A DNA stretch of 9,694 nucleotides from CAZXBB01 sp964638815 (GCA_964638815.1 CAZXBB010000428.1:1-9694); one strand, 5' to 3'. Shown: positions 1-5,694, counted from the stretch's first letter. Translations and numbers: made by a program. The notes: generated by a model from the letters alone, not told the origin.

Positions 1-8
1 TGGTTTTC

Positions 9-27
9 GCAGACCCTCCGGGTCTGC
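9..27. repeat. Short perfect palindrome, GCAGACCC-TCC-GGGTCTGC
   Basis: An 8-bp perfect inverted repeat with a TCC loop, GCAGACCCTCCGGGTCTGC. The identical 19-mer recurs at 4300-4318. The left flank is also shared (TGGTTTTCGCAGAC here, TGGTCTTCGCAGAC at 4277-4289). No T-run follows, so it is not an obvious terminator. It looks like a dispersed REP-like hairpin. Confidence 0.7.
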
Positions 28-45
28 AGAAGTCGCGCGGCGACC

Positions 46-63
46 GGCGGCGTCCGTGCCGCC
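46..63. repeat. Short palindrome, GGCGGC-loop-GCCGCC
   Basis: A 6-bp perfect stem GGCGGC/GCCGCC around the loop GTCCGT. It closely resembles GGCGGCATCCTGCCGCC at 4227-4243, which also lies near a GCAGACCC hairpin. Both loops carry TCC on the + strand. It is probably a diverged member of the same small-hairpin set. Confidence 0.5.
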
Positions 64-73
64 TCGGTTTGGG

Positions 74-178
74 GGCCACGGGGCCGCACCTTCGTTAGTC
101 GTTAGGCGACCTGATCTGCCCCCGGCCCCTTTGGGCTGGCCCGCTAAACGACAAACGAAGGTGCGGCCCCTGTTCCCC
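74..178. repeat. Palindromic L-R repeat element, copy 1 (complete)
   Basis: L arm at 74-104 (core GCACCTTCGTTAGTCGTTA), a loop of about 40 bases containing a variant of the shared word CTCCTTTGGGCTGG, then R arm at 145-170 (core TAAACGACAAACGAAGGTGC, with one extra A) and the usual tail TGTTCCCC. L and R are inverted repeats of about 25 bp with one fixed mismatch. The element is 105 bp, the same length as the next copy. Confidence 0.9.
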
Positions 179-190
179 TGCCCTCCGTGG

Positions 191-315
191 GGCCACGGGG
201 GGCCACGGGGGGCCACGGGGCCGCACCTTCGTTAGTCGTTAGGCTACCTGATCTGCCCCCGGCTCCTTTGGGCTGGCCCCTCAAACGACAAACGAAGGTG
301 CGGCCCCTGTTCCCC
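191..315. repeat. Palindromic L-R repeat element, copy 2, with expanded left tip
   Basis: Three tandem copies of GGCCACGGGG (191-220), the last being the start of the L arm (211-241). The standard loop follows, then an R arm (281-307) preceded by TC and followed by TGTTCCCC. Length from 211 is 105 bp. The tip expansion recurs at 9598-9631, so the left tip is prone to slippage. The stretch 316-487 holds no recognisable gene. Confidence 0.9.
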
Positions 316-487
316 CGCGAGAAGGTCATCAGGCGGCCCATTCGTGGTCGTACGCGCCGTGAAATCACGACGCGACACGTTCGGCGCCGACAAGACGGGT
401 AGTTGTTCCCCGCATGGCTCACCTACCATGCGATCTCGATGCTTCCAGACAGGGCACCATCCCCGATACGCGCCCGCGCCGGCCTCT

Positions 488-494
488 GGGAAAG
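488..494 (+). promoter_or_regulatory. Ribosome binding site for the nucleotidyltransferase
   Basis: GGGAAAG lies 7 bases before the ATG at 502. It favours that start over the upstream in-frame ATG at 403 or 439. Residues encoded upstream of 502 resemble no part of the family. Confidence 0.55.
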
Positions 495-501
495 TTACCT
501 C

Positions 502-1050
502 ATGGCCCTCGATGACGTGACCGATCGACTGCGACGGATCACGCGGGCCCTCACCGCAGCGGATGTTCCCTACGCGCTGGTCGGTAGGCAGGCGGTGGCG
601 CTGTGGGTGGCCACGAAGGACCCCGCTGCCGTGCGCACGACGAAGGATGTCGACGTCCTGCTGCGGCGACCGGACCTGCCGGCGGCTCGTGCGGCGGCGG
701 CCGAGGTCGATCTCGACTACTTCGAGGTCATCGGCGTGGGCATGTTCCTGGAACGCTCCGATCCCAATCCACGCAAGGCCGTTCACATCCTGTGGGCATC
801 GGAGAAGGTCCGACCCGAGTATCCGCTCCCTTCACCCGACGTTGACGAGCGTGAGCTTCTCGAGCCGGGGTGCGCCGTCGTGTCGCTGGCCGGGCTCGTT
901 CGGATGAAGGTGATGTCGAACCGTGATCAGGACCGGGTGCACTTGCGCGACCTTATCGACGTGGGACTGGTCACCCGCGATGTGCTCGCGACGCTTCCGC
1001 CTGACATGGGTGATCGGCTCGATGCGCTCTTGCGCGAAGCCGGTCGTTGA
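502..1050 (+). CDS. Nucleotidyltransferase-fold protein (MNT/AbiEii-like), variant GRQA motif
   Basis: A 182-residue protein with the nucleotidyltransferase fold of MNT/DUF6036/AbiEii-like families, which transfer nucleotides and in several toxin-antitoxin systems act as the antitoxin or the toxin. The helical start (residues 1-22) leads into PYALVGRQAVALW (24-35). Then TTKDVDVLL (46-54) carries the paired metal-binding aspartates D49 and D51. The C-terminal segment GLVRMKVMSNRDQDRVHLRD (131-150) is typical of this family, which is mostly about 180 residues in my memory, so the protein is full length. The first motif is normally GGxA; here it reads GRQA, R29 being encoded by AGG, one transition from GGG. 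That could impair nucleotide binding. No HEPN or other partner gene adjoins it. It is flanked on both sides by palindromic repeat elements, so it may be a mobile or passenger gene. The fold is fairly sure; activity and role are unknown. Confidence 0.8.
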   Translation: MALDDVTDRLRRITRALTAADVPYALVGRQAVALWVATKDPAAVRTTKDVDVLLRRPDLPAARAAAAEVDLDYFEVIGVGMFLERSDPNPRKAVHILWASEKVRPEYPLPSPDVDERELLEPGCAVVSLAGLVRMKVMSNRDQDRVHLRDLIDVGLVTRDVLATLPPDMGDRLDALLREAGR

Positions 1051-1123
1051 GAAGACGCCACGACCCGCATCACAGCTCCCCCCAACCGATGAGAGGATGC
1101 CGTCGCCGAAGCTCCCCGCAGGC

Positions 1124-1336
1124 GGCCACGGGGCCGCACCTTCGTTAGTCGTTTACCGCTACCTGAACTGCCCCCGCCTCCTTTGTGCTGGTCCACTAAT
1201 GGGCGGCCACGGGGCCGCACCTTCGTTAGTCGTTACCGCTGCCTGAACTGCCCCCCGCTCCTTTGGGCTGGTCCACTAACGACAAACGAAGGTGCGGCCC
1301 CTGCCCCCCCCTAACGACAAACGAAGGTGCGGCCCC
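1124..1336. repeat. Nested palindromic repeats: outer L, inner L-R, outer R
   Basis: Arms in order: L 1124-1155 (GTCGTTTA variant), L 1205-1235, R 1277-1301, R 1312-1336. The outer loop ends at CCACTAA (to 1199). Then comes a complete inner element, and the outer R resumes as CTAACGACAAAC. The inner 111 bp (1200-1310) are flanked by CTAA on both sides (1196-1199 and 1311-1314), as expected from insertion of one element into another. The array sits between two convergent coding regions, 74 bp after the nucleotidyltransferase stop. Confidence 0.85.
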
Positions 1337-1344
1337 TGCCCCCC

Positions 1345-1541
1345 GGGCGAGGTCGGTGCAGGTGCCGCCGGGGAAGTAGCAGGCCTGCGGCGGGCAGGGG
1401 CCGCAGTCCTGCAGGCACGTCTCGCACGTCTCGTCACCGTTGCAGCTCCCGTCGGTCGGCCACGGGCGCCTCGTTCGCGCCCATGAAACTCCACGATGCG
1501 CCGTCCCAGTGAAGGTAGCCCTCGAAGACGGTCGTCGCGCA
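1345..1541 (-). pseudogene. Remnant of a secreted Cys-rich protein gene, frameshifted and truncated
   Basis: Read on the minus strand, one frame gives CATTVFEGYLHWDGASW then SFMGANEAPVAD. A second frame then gives GSCNGDETCETCLQDCG, PCPPQACYFPGG and TCTDLA. The frames join if one copy of a 4-bp tandem CGAC CGAC (plus positions 1451-1458) is removed, giving EAPVAD-GSCNGDETC without interruption. CNGDETCETCxQDCG is a Cys-rich module seen in secreted proteins of Planctomycetota and Myxococcota. The open frame ends exactly at the repeat (tail of the R arm at 1312-1336), so the 3' part is lost. Upstream (plus 1542-1583) is G-rich repeat DNA with no start codon. This is a fragment broken at both ends, lying just downstream of the minus-strand sigma gene. 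The original full product cannot be named. Confidence 0.6.
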
Positions 1542-1553
1542 GCGGGGGCGGAG

Positions 1554-1583
1554 CGCGGGGGCGCGGGGGCGCGGGGGCGCGGG
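1554..1583. repeat. 8-bp tandem repeat CGCGGGGG, about 3.75 copies
   Basis: Units of CGCGGGGG run up to the base before the minus-strand sigma stop codon (1584-1586). With GGGGG at 1543-1547 this gives four runs of five G and a final GGG on the plus strand, separated by short loops. It is a strong sequence match to a G-quadruplex motif. Confidence 0.8.
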
Positions 1584-2291
1584 TTACGACCAGTCGCGGG
1601 AGCGTCGGCCCGGGAACACGTCGGTGGGCGTCTCGACACCGAGGTCGCGCAGGATCCTCTCGAGCTTCTCGAAGCACCGTGCACGGGTGGGTCCGATGCT
1701 GCCGACTTTCATGTCGAGCTGCTCGGCGATCATCTCGTACTTCACGTTCGGGCCCGCGAGGAACAGCGCCCGCAGGAGAGCCTCGTAGCGTCCCCCGAGC
1801 CGCTCGAGCCCCAGCCGTACGAGATGCTGAAGCTCCCACCGCGCGGCGGTGTCGGGATCGGGGGCGCCCACGTCGTCGATCAACTCATCGAGCTGCGGCG
1901 CGCGGCCCGACCGCCTGCCGATCCGCCAGCACTCGCGGTGCGTCGTCGTGATCAGCCAGGCCGACACCCGCGTGTGATCCTTGAGTCGGCCGAGATTCCG
2001 GAAGAGCAGCAGGAACACCGACTGGAAGACGTCAGCCCCGTCGGCATCGTCCAGCCCGTAGCGGTTGGTGATCGAGTAGACGAGCCGCTCGTATCGCTCC
2101 ACCAGCTCGGTCCACGCGCGCTCATCGCCGTCGAGACAGGCCGAGACGAGACCGGAATCGCCCTGCTGCTTTCTGAGGCGATCCGGGCGGGCGGCGGTGG
2201 AACGTCGATCGTTCCGGTCGCGGGCGGGATCGGGATGTCGAGGGCGGTTCGTTGCCGGCGTCGTCGGTCGGCAGCAGAGGGGGGGGCTCAC
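1584..2291 (-). CDS. ECF-type RNA polymerase sigma factor (sigma-70 family)
   Basis: A 235-residue sigma factor with regions 2 and 4 only, so an extracytoplasmic-function type that directs RNA polymerase to its own promoter set. After an Arg/Pro-rich head (residues 1-42), region 2 spans about 45-125: DGDERAWTELVERYERLVYS (54-73), DVFQSVFLLLF (87-97, the DxxQxxF motif contacting core polymerase) and AWLITTTHRECW (111-122, -10 recognition). Region 4 spans about 155-215, with the helix-turn-helix MIAEQLDMKVGSIGPTRARC (187-206). The GTG start at 2291 is chosen for its AAAGGAG at 8 bases; an in-frame extension upstream to 2414 is possible but is Arg/Pro-rich and lacks that site. No anti-sigma gene adjoins it; the only downstream sequence is a dead Cys-rich fragment. 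The leader contains overlapping hairpins. Targets are unknown. Confidence 0.88.
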   Translation of the reverse strand: MSPPLCCRPTTPATNRPRHPDPARDRNDRRSTAARPDRLRKQQGDSGLVSACLDGDERAWTELVERYERLVYSITNRYGLDDADGADVFQSVFLLLFRNLGRLKDHTRVSAWLITTTHRECWRIGRRSGRAPQLDELIDDVGAPDPDTAARWELQHLVRLGLERLGGRYEALLRALFLAGPNVKYEMIAEQLDMKVGSIGPTRARCFEKLERILRDLGVETPTDVFPGRRSRDWS

Positions 2292-2299
2292 GGCTCGCA

Positions 2300-2306
2300 C
2301 TCCTTT
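2300..2306 (-). promoter_or_regulatory. Strong Shine-Dalgarno for the minus-strand sigma gene
   Basis: AAAGGAG on the minus strand, 8 bases before the GTG at 2291. It fixes the start and rules out the longer Arg/Pro-rich extension as the main product. Confidence 0.7.
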
Positions 2307-2331
2307 CGTGCGTCGGTTGCTTGAACACGGT

Positions 2332-2389
2332 CCCGGCGTCGCCGGGTCACGGGCGGGTTGCTTTACCCGCTCGCGGACGCGAGAGCGGG
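2332..2389 (-). promoter_or_regulatory. Structured leader of the minus-strand sigma gene, overlapping hairpins
   Basis: Three GC-rich stems lie just upstream of the ribosome site. Stem 1 pairs 2332-2337 with 2341-2346. Stem 2 pairs 2353-2358 with 2365-2370 (GCGGGT/ACCCGC). Stem 3 pairs 2366-2375 with 2378-2389, with a 2-base bulge and inner CGCG-GA-CGCG. Stems 2 and 3 share 2366-2370 and cannot form together. This is compatible with an attenuator or switch, but chance pairing is easy at this GC content. No known riboswitch class was recognised. Confidence 0.3.
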
Positions 2390-2880
2390 GAAGCACGGCG
2401 CCAGATACGGACAAGACGACGCCGCACCGGGGGGCGAGGAGGGACGATCGTCTCGCGTATCGCGAGGTGCAGGGCAGCGACGCGAGGCCCTCCTGTCTTC
2501 ACAGGCGCCCTCCGTCCGCCAAACGTGTCACGCTCGTGAGCCGGCGAGGTCAGGAAGAGGGGGCCGGGGGGCCGGGAGCCGGGCGGAGCCGGCAGAACCG
2601 CGCGACGCCTTCGCGACACGCTCCTCGTTGCTCCCGGTCACGTTCCGCCACCCCGACGCCGATTCCGGCCCGGTCCCACGGTCCCCCCGCTCCGGACGCG
2701 GGCGGCGCCCACATCGGCCGGACACCAGCATGCTCGTAAGTCACTTCAGGGCATGGACTTCCAGACCGGCCCGCAACGGATCGACAGCGCTCCAAGAATG
2801 GCGACCGGATTCGATCGTCCGCGCGTTAGAATCGGCCCGAGGAGCGGAACCGTTGGAGGAACGGGCCCGCCCGCAGAAAA
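2390..2880. other. Divergent intergenic region, no gene recognised
   Basis: Lies between two divergent genes and should hold both promoters. Open frames here are Arg/Pro/Gly-rich and match nothing. On the plus strand TAGAAT (2827-2832) resembles a -10 box about 115 bases before the kelch ribosome site, but no convincing -35 box pairs with it. No repeat or tRNA seen. Confidence 0.5.
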
Positions 2881-2928
2881 GGCCAACGACGCGTCGGTGC
2901 CGCTGTGGACAGCGCGCTCGTCGTTGCC
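2881..2928 (+). promoter_or_regulatory. Hairpin in the leader of the kelch gene
   Basis: Outer stem AACGACG (2885-2891) with CGTCGTT (2919-2925), extended by GGC/GCC past one bulge. Inside it is a second perfect stem, CGCTGT (2901-2906) with ACAGCG (2909-2914). It ends 11 bases before the ribosome site GGGAG (2940-2944), so it could affect mRNA stability or translation. Function is inferred only from position. Confidence 0.35.
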
Positions 2929-2953
2929 AAAACCAGATCGGGAGAAATGAAGG

Positions 2954-4120
2954 ATGTCCAAGGAATTGCGATCGTGCGGAGTGCTTGCTGCCGCAGTGGG
3001 AGCGCTGCTCGTGACCGGAGTCGCGCAAGCGGAGAATGAGGTCGGCGAAGCCACGGGTCCGGGCGCGCGAACCGGCGTGGCGATGGTCGCCCTCGACGAC
3101 GGTGATTTCCTGCTCTTCGGCGGCCAGGCCGCGGACGGCACCGTGCTCGGCGACACCTGGCTCGGGGAGGTCCAGTGCCGAACCTACTACCCGAATCGCG
3201 TGGGCTTCACGCTTCTCGCCCTGGATGGTCCGCCGGCGCGATATGACGCTGCCATCGCGAGCGATGACCACGGCAAGGTGTACCTGCACGGCGGATTCGA
3301 CGAAGCCGGCAACGTGCTGGACGACACATGGGTGTGGCATCGCGGCAGCTGGACGCTGACCGACCGCGACCCGCGGTTCGCGCGGGCCGGACACCAGATG
3401 CTGATCCTCGAGGACCGGAACGACCGGCGCGAGGAGGATCGCCGTCGCGAGCGCAATTCGCACATCATCATGTTCGGCGGCGTCGACGGCGCGGGGAACG
3501 CGCTCCGTGACACCGTGAGGGGAACGATCCGGAGGGTCCTGCAGACCATCTTCGTCGATCTCGAACGGATCAACATGAGCGGTCCCTCGGCACGCTCGCA
3601 CTTCACCCTCGTGATGAGCGAGGATGGGCGCCGACGTCCGGCCGATGAGCGGAACCGGCGCCGGGGCACCGAGATCCTGCTCTTCGGAGGCATGGATGAC
3701 GCCGGCAATCCGCTCGGGGACACCTGGCGATACTTCGCCGAGGCGGATCGGTGGGAGCAGGAGGCGAACAGCGGCCCCTCGCCGCGATTCGGTCAGTCGA
3801 TGGTCTACGACCATGACTTCAAACGGTTCGTCCTGTTCGGCGGAACCGACGGCGCCGACACCCACGGCGACACCTGGGCCGTGAAGGTGATCAATCGCCG
3901 GCCGCCGTACGCCCCGACCGTGCAGTGGATCCAGCTCGCCAATGACGGCCCGGCGCCGCGCTGCTGTGCCGGCATGGTCTACGACAAGGACTTCGAGGTC
4001 AGCATCCTCTTCGGCGGCACGGATGGGGCCGGCGCCGCGATCGAGGACATCCCGGCGGCGATCTACAAGTCTCCGGACAACGGTCGGCCCGGATTCTGGT
4101 CGAACCAGGCCCCGAACTAG
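2954..4120 (+). CDS. Secreted kelch-repeat beta-propeller protein
   Basis: A 388-residue exported protein. Residues 1-26 are a signal peptide (basic start, LAAAVGALLV core, cleavage after AQA). The rest holds six kelch repeats, each marked by a double glycine: FGG 55-57, HGG 112-114, FGG 174-176, FGG 244-246, FGG 295-297 and FGG 353-355. Most are followed by D-x-x-G-(N/T) and a GDTW-like turn (67-69, 123-126, 255-258, 305-308). Six blades could close one propeller, normally a binding or scaffold domain; no catalytic motif is visible. Repeats 3 and 4 carry very Arg/Asp/Glu-rich insertions (154-168 and 224-238) before the FGG strand, absent from the other blades. The start is supported by GGGAG at 2940-2944, 9 bases upstream. 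It is a single-gene unit with its own terminator. The ligand is unknown. Confidence 0.88.
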   Translation: MSKELRSCGVLAAAVGALLVTGVAQAENEVGEATGPGARTGVAMVALDDGDFLLFGGQAADGTVLGDTWLGEVQCRTYYPNRVGFTLLALDGPPARYDAAIASDDHGKVYLHGGFDEAGNVLDDTWVWHRGSWTLTDRDPRFARAGHQMLILEDRNDRREEDRRRERNSHIIMFGGVDGAGNALRDTVRGTIRRVLQTIFVDLERINMSGPSARSHFTLVMSEDGRRRPADERNRRRGTEILLFGGMDDAGNPLGDTWRYFAEADRWEQEANSGPSPRFGQSMVYDHDFKRFVLFGGTDGADTHGDTWAVKVINRRPPYAPTVQWIQLANDGPAPRCCAGMVYDKDFEVSILFGGTDGAGAAIEDIPAAIYKSPDNGRPGFWSNQAPN

Positions 4121-4133
4121 GCGCCGAACCAGG
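4102..4133 (+). repeat. 12-bp tandem repeat carrying the kelch stop codon
   Basis: GAACCAGGCCCC, GAACTAGGCGCC and GAACCAGG follow in register (about 2.7 units). A C-to-T change in unit 2 turns CAG into the TAG stop at 4118-4120. Without it the frame would run five more residues (APNQD after the replaced Gln) to TGA. Confidence 0.6.
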
Positions 4134-4177
4134 ATTGACGATCGGGGTTCGCCCCACCGGACCGTGAACATCCACCG

Positions 4178-4206
4178 AGCCCGCGGCCGAACGGCCGCGG
4201 GCTTTC
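4178..4206 (+). terminator. Rho-independent terminator of the kelch gene
   Basis: A perfect 12-bp stem, AGCCCGCGGCCG (4178-4189) and its complement CGGCCGCGGGCT (4192-4203), with a 2-base loop (or 11 bp and a GAAC tetraloop). The stem ends in the T-run TTT (4203-4205). It lies 57 bases after the kelch stop. The T-run is short, but stem strength and position fit. Confidence 0.75.
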
Positions 4207-4226
4207 GCGCGCGGCGGGCGTGCGAC

Positions 4227-4243
4227 GGCGGCATCCTGCCGCC
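4227..4243. repeat. Short perfect palindrome, GGCGGCA-TCC-TGCCGCC
   Basis: A 7-bp perfect stem with a TCC loop. The loop is the same as in the GCAGACCC hairpin 57 bases further on, and the sequence resembles 46-63. It is not followed by T residues. Probably a member of a dispersed small-hairpin family. Confidence 0.6.
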
Positions 4244-4274
4244 TGCGCGTGGGACATTTGGGCGTGGGTCAGGG

Positions 4275-4318
4275 CTGGTCTTCGCAGACGCTGGTATTGG
4301 CAGACCCTCCGGGTCTGC
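4275..4318. repeat. 16-bp tandem duplication leading into the second GCAGACCC hairpin
   Basis: CTGGTCTTCGCAGACG (4275-4290) and CTGGTATTGGCAGACC (4291-4306) match at 13 of 16 bases. The second unit runs into the palindrome GCAGACCCTCCGGGTCTGC (4300-4318), identical to 9-27. The copy at 9-27 has only one unit before the palindrome, so this one has gained a unit. Confidence 0.7.
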
Positions 4319-4442
4319 ACGATCATTTCCGCCGTGGACGGCGTCGCCGAACTTCGCTGCACGCGTCAAATACGGCGTCGGTTCGGCTCCTTGCCACGAC
4401 GAAAGGCATCGCACTCAGGCAACGCCCCAGTTCTTCAACGGG

Positions 4443-4657
4443 CTGCCAGAACGGCCAGCGCGCGGCGACCCACAGCGTACGTCCGGCGCCCACCGGACGA
4501 CACGCACCTCTTCGCCGGGGATGCCCGAGTTGCTCGGGTTCTCGATGCGCCGTCCCGGGTCGGCGGCGTTGGCGGCGACGCTGGCCACGGACAGAACCAG
4601 CGCGCCGCCAAGCGCGTTCGTGTAAATGCGGGTCGTGTAAATACGGTTGCGTGTCAT
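4443..4657 (-). pseudogene. 5' remnant of a secreted propeller-type protein, frameshifted and truncated
   Basis: From ATG at 4657 the minus strand encodes a clear signal peptide (MTRNRIYTTRIYTNALGGAL, then VLSVASVAANA, cleavage about residue 31). The mature start follows as ADPGRRIENPSNSGIPG and EEVRVVRWAPD. The frame then becomes VRCGSPRAG. Adding one G after GAC (plus 4480/4481) restores APDGTLWVAARWPFWQ, the look of a two-component-regulator-type propeller blade, so one base was lost. Similarity ends after Gln (4443); what follows is unrelated and soon meets the hairpin repeat at 4300-4318, so most of the gene is missing. The signal peptide itself holds a 15-bp tandem duplication (4616-4645, 13/15) that makes RIYTT-RIYTN. 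An 80-residue product could still be made from the ATG, but there is no clear ribosome site. A small exported protein is the less likely alternative. Confidence 0.6.
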
Positions 4658-4702
4658 GACATCACATTCGAGACTACGTTTCCGGAAACGCCCGTTCACC
4701 AC

Positions 4703-5102
4703 CAGTTCGCCAGGACAATCAGCAGACCACGCCGTCGTGGAGCCGTGCCGCGGGGTCGCCTGTTGGTCCCGCTCGACCCAGCAGAGCGGGGTAAACGGAT
4801 TCCAAGTACGGGAAAATGGCCCCTTCCGAAGCCGTGGAGCACGCTGGAGCGTCTCTCAAACCGGGGAAGCGCCCTTCGTCCGCTCATCCGGTCACTTTGT
4901 TCGCCCGCGAGAACACCGCCCCGCGCTCGAACGTCGGGGGATGCGTGGAGGGCGGAGGCAATGATCGTGCGAGCCGAATACATAGGAATCTGCAAGTCGT
5001 GCCCGGCTGGTGAAGCCCCTGGAGCGGGCACGCTGAGCAACTCGCACCGGCGACGTGCGGAACGACGCGGAACGGCCTCATACTGTGAGCCGAGACCGAC
5101 CT
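4703..5102. other. Intergenic region upstream of the sigma-kinase operon
   Basis: About 400 bases without a believable gene. It contains an inverted repeat CCCGCTC (4768-4774) with GAGCGGG (4784-4790) around a 9-base loop, with no T-run. The operon promoter should lie here. No convincing -35/-10 pair was found; TACTGT at 5081-5086 is a weak -10 candidate only. Open frames through it are antisense or overlapping artefacts. Confidence 0.5.
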
Positions 5103-5112
5103 GGAGGCTTCC

Positions 5113-5694
5113 GTGACCGCACACGACGTCACCCTCATGCTCGAGCGGCTCACTGCGGGCGATCACGCCGCGGTCGACGAGCTGATGCCGCTGGTGTACG
5201 AGGAGCTGCGGACGCTCGCCGAGCAGTACCTGCGCGCGGAACGCGCGGGACACACGCTCCAGGCCACCGCGCTCGTGCACGAGGCGTACCTGCGGCTCGT
5301 CGAGGGAGCGGAGCGGAGCTGGCAGAACCGGACGCATTTCTTCGCGACGGCGGCCATCGCGATCCGCCACATCCTGGTCGATCACGCGCGCCGGCGAGCA
5401 CGGCTCAAGCGCGGCGGCGATCTCGAGCGGGTCCCGCTCGACGCGGTCGAGACGATCGCCGATGACGGCGCGAACGACGAGCGGCTGCTCCGGCTCGACG
5501 AAGCTCTCGACCGCCTCGCCGCCATCGACTCGCGCAAGGCGCGCACGGTCGAGCTTCGCTTCTTCGCGGGACTGACCGTCGAGGAGGTCGCCACCGCCAC
5601 CGGCGATTCGCCGAGCGCCGTGGCCCGCGACTGGCGCATGGCCCGCGCCTGGCTGCGACGCGAGCTGGAAGGTAGGGTCGCCGATGGATCCTGA
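5113..5694 (+). CDS. ECF sigma factor of the TIGR02999-like, kinase-linked type
   Basis: A 193-residue sigma factor with regions 2 and 4. Region 2: LMPLVYEELRTLAEQYLRAE (24-43), ATALVHEAYLRLVEG (51-65), where the usual DxxQxxF polymerase contact is VHEAYLRL, and FFATAAIAIRHILVDHARRR (76-95). Region 4: RTVELRFFAGLTVEEVATAT (144-163) followed by SAVARDWRMARAWLRREL (168-185), the DNA-reading helix. TALVHEAYLRL and the RHILVDHARR segment mark the TIGR02999 sigma group, common in Planctomycetota and Acidobacteriota. The start is GTG, with GGAGG at 5103-5107 five bases upstream. Its stop overlaps the kinase start by 11 bp, so the two are translationally coupled. In a related arrangement (EcfP with PknT in Vibrio parahaemolyticus) the kinase activates the sigma by phosphorylation; the same is inferred here, not shown. 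No anti-sigma gene is present. Confidence 0.92.
   Translation: MTAHDVTLMLERLTAGDHAAVDELMPLVYEELRTLAEQYLRAERAGHTLQATALVHEAYLRLVEGAERSWQNRTHFFATAAIAIRHILVDHARRRARLKRGGDLERVPLDAVETIADDGANDERLLRLDEALDRLAAIDSRKARTVELRFFAGLTVEEVATATGDSPSAVARDWRMARAWLRRELEGRVADGS

Noticed and set aside
187..402. Short open frames reading GAAPSLVV, GPHLRLSL or NDKRRCGP in every repeat cluster
   Set aside because: These words are just translations of the repeat arms, which lack stops in several frames; they are not protein genes.
74..1336. Integron attC sites and gene cassette structure around the nucleotidyltransferase
   Set aside because: L arms often end in GTTAGGC, which fits the GTTRRRY core, but the facing ends (CGCTAAC, CACTAAC) do not fit RYYYAAC. 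The arms pair almost fully without the usual extrahelical bases, and there is no IntI gene.
1440..2324. A 294-codon plus-strand open frame
   Set aside because: It is antisense to the ECF sigma gene, whose regions 2 and 4 are clear.
2741..4414. A 557-codon open frame on the minus strand
   Set aside because: It is antisense to the kelch gene, which has a signal peptide, six FGG motifs, a ribosome site and a terminator. The antisense product resembles nothing.
4768..4790. An inverted repeat CCCGCTC/GAGCGGG as a terminator
   Set aside because: It has no T-run on either strand and no gene ends next to it.
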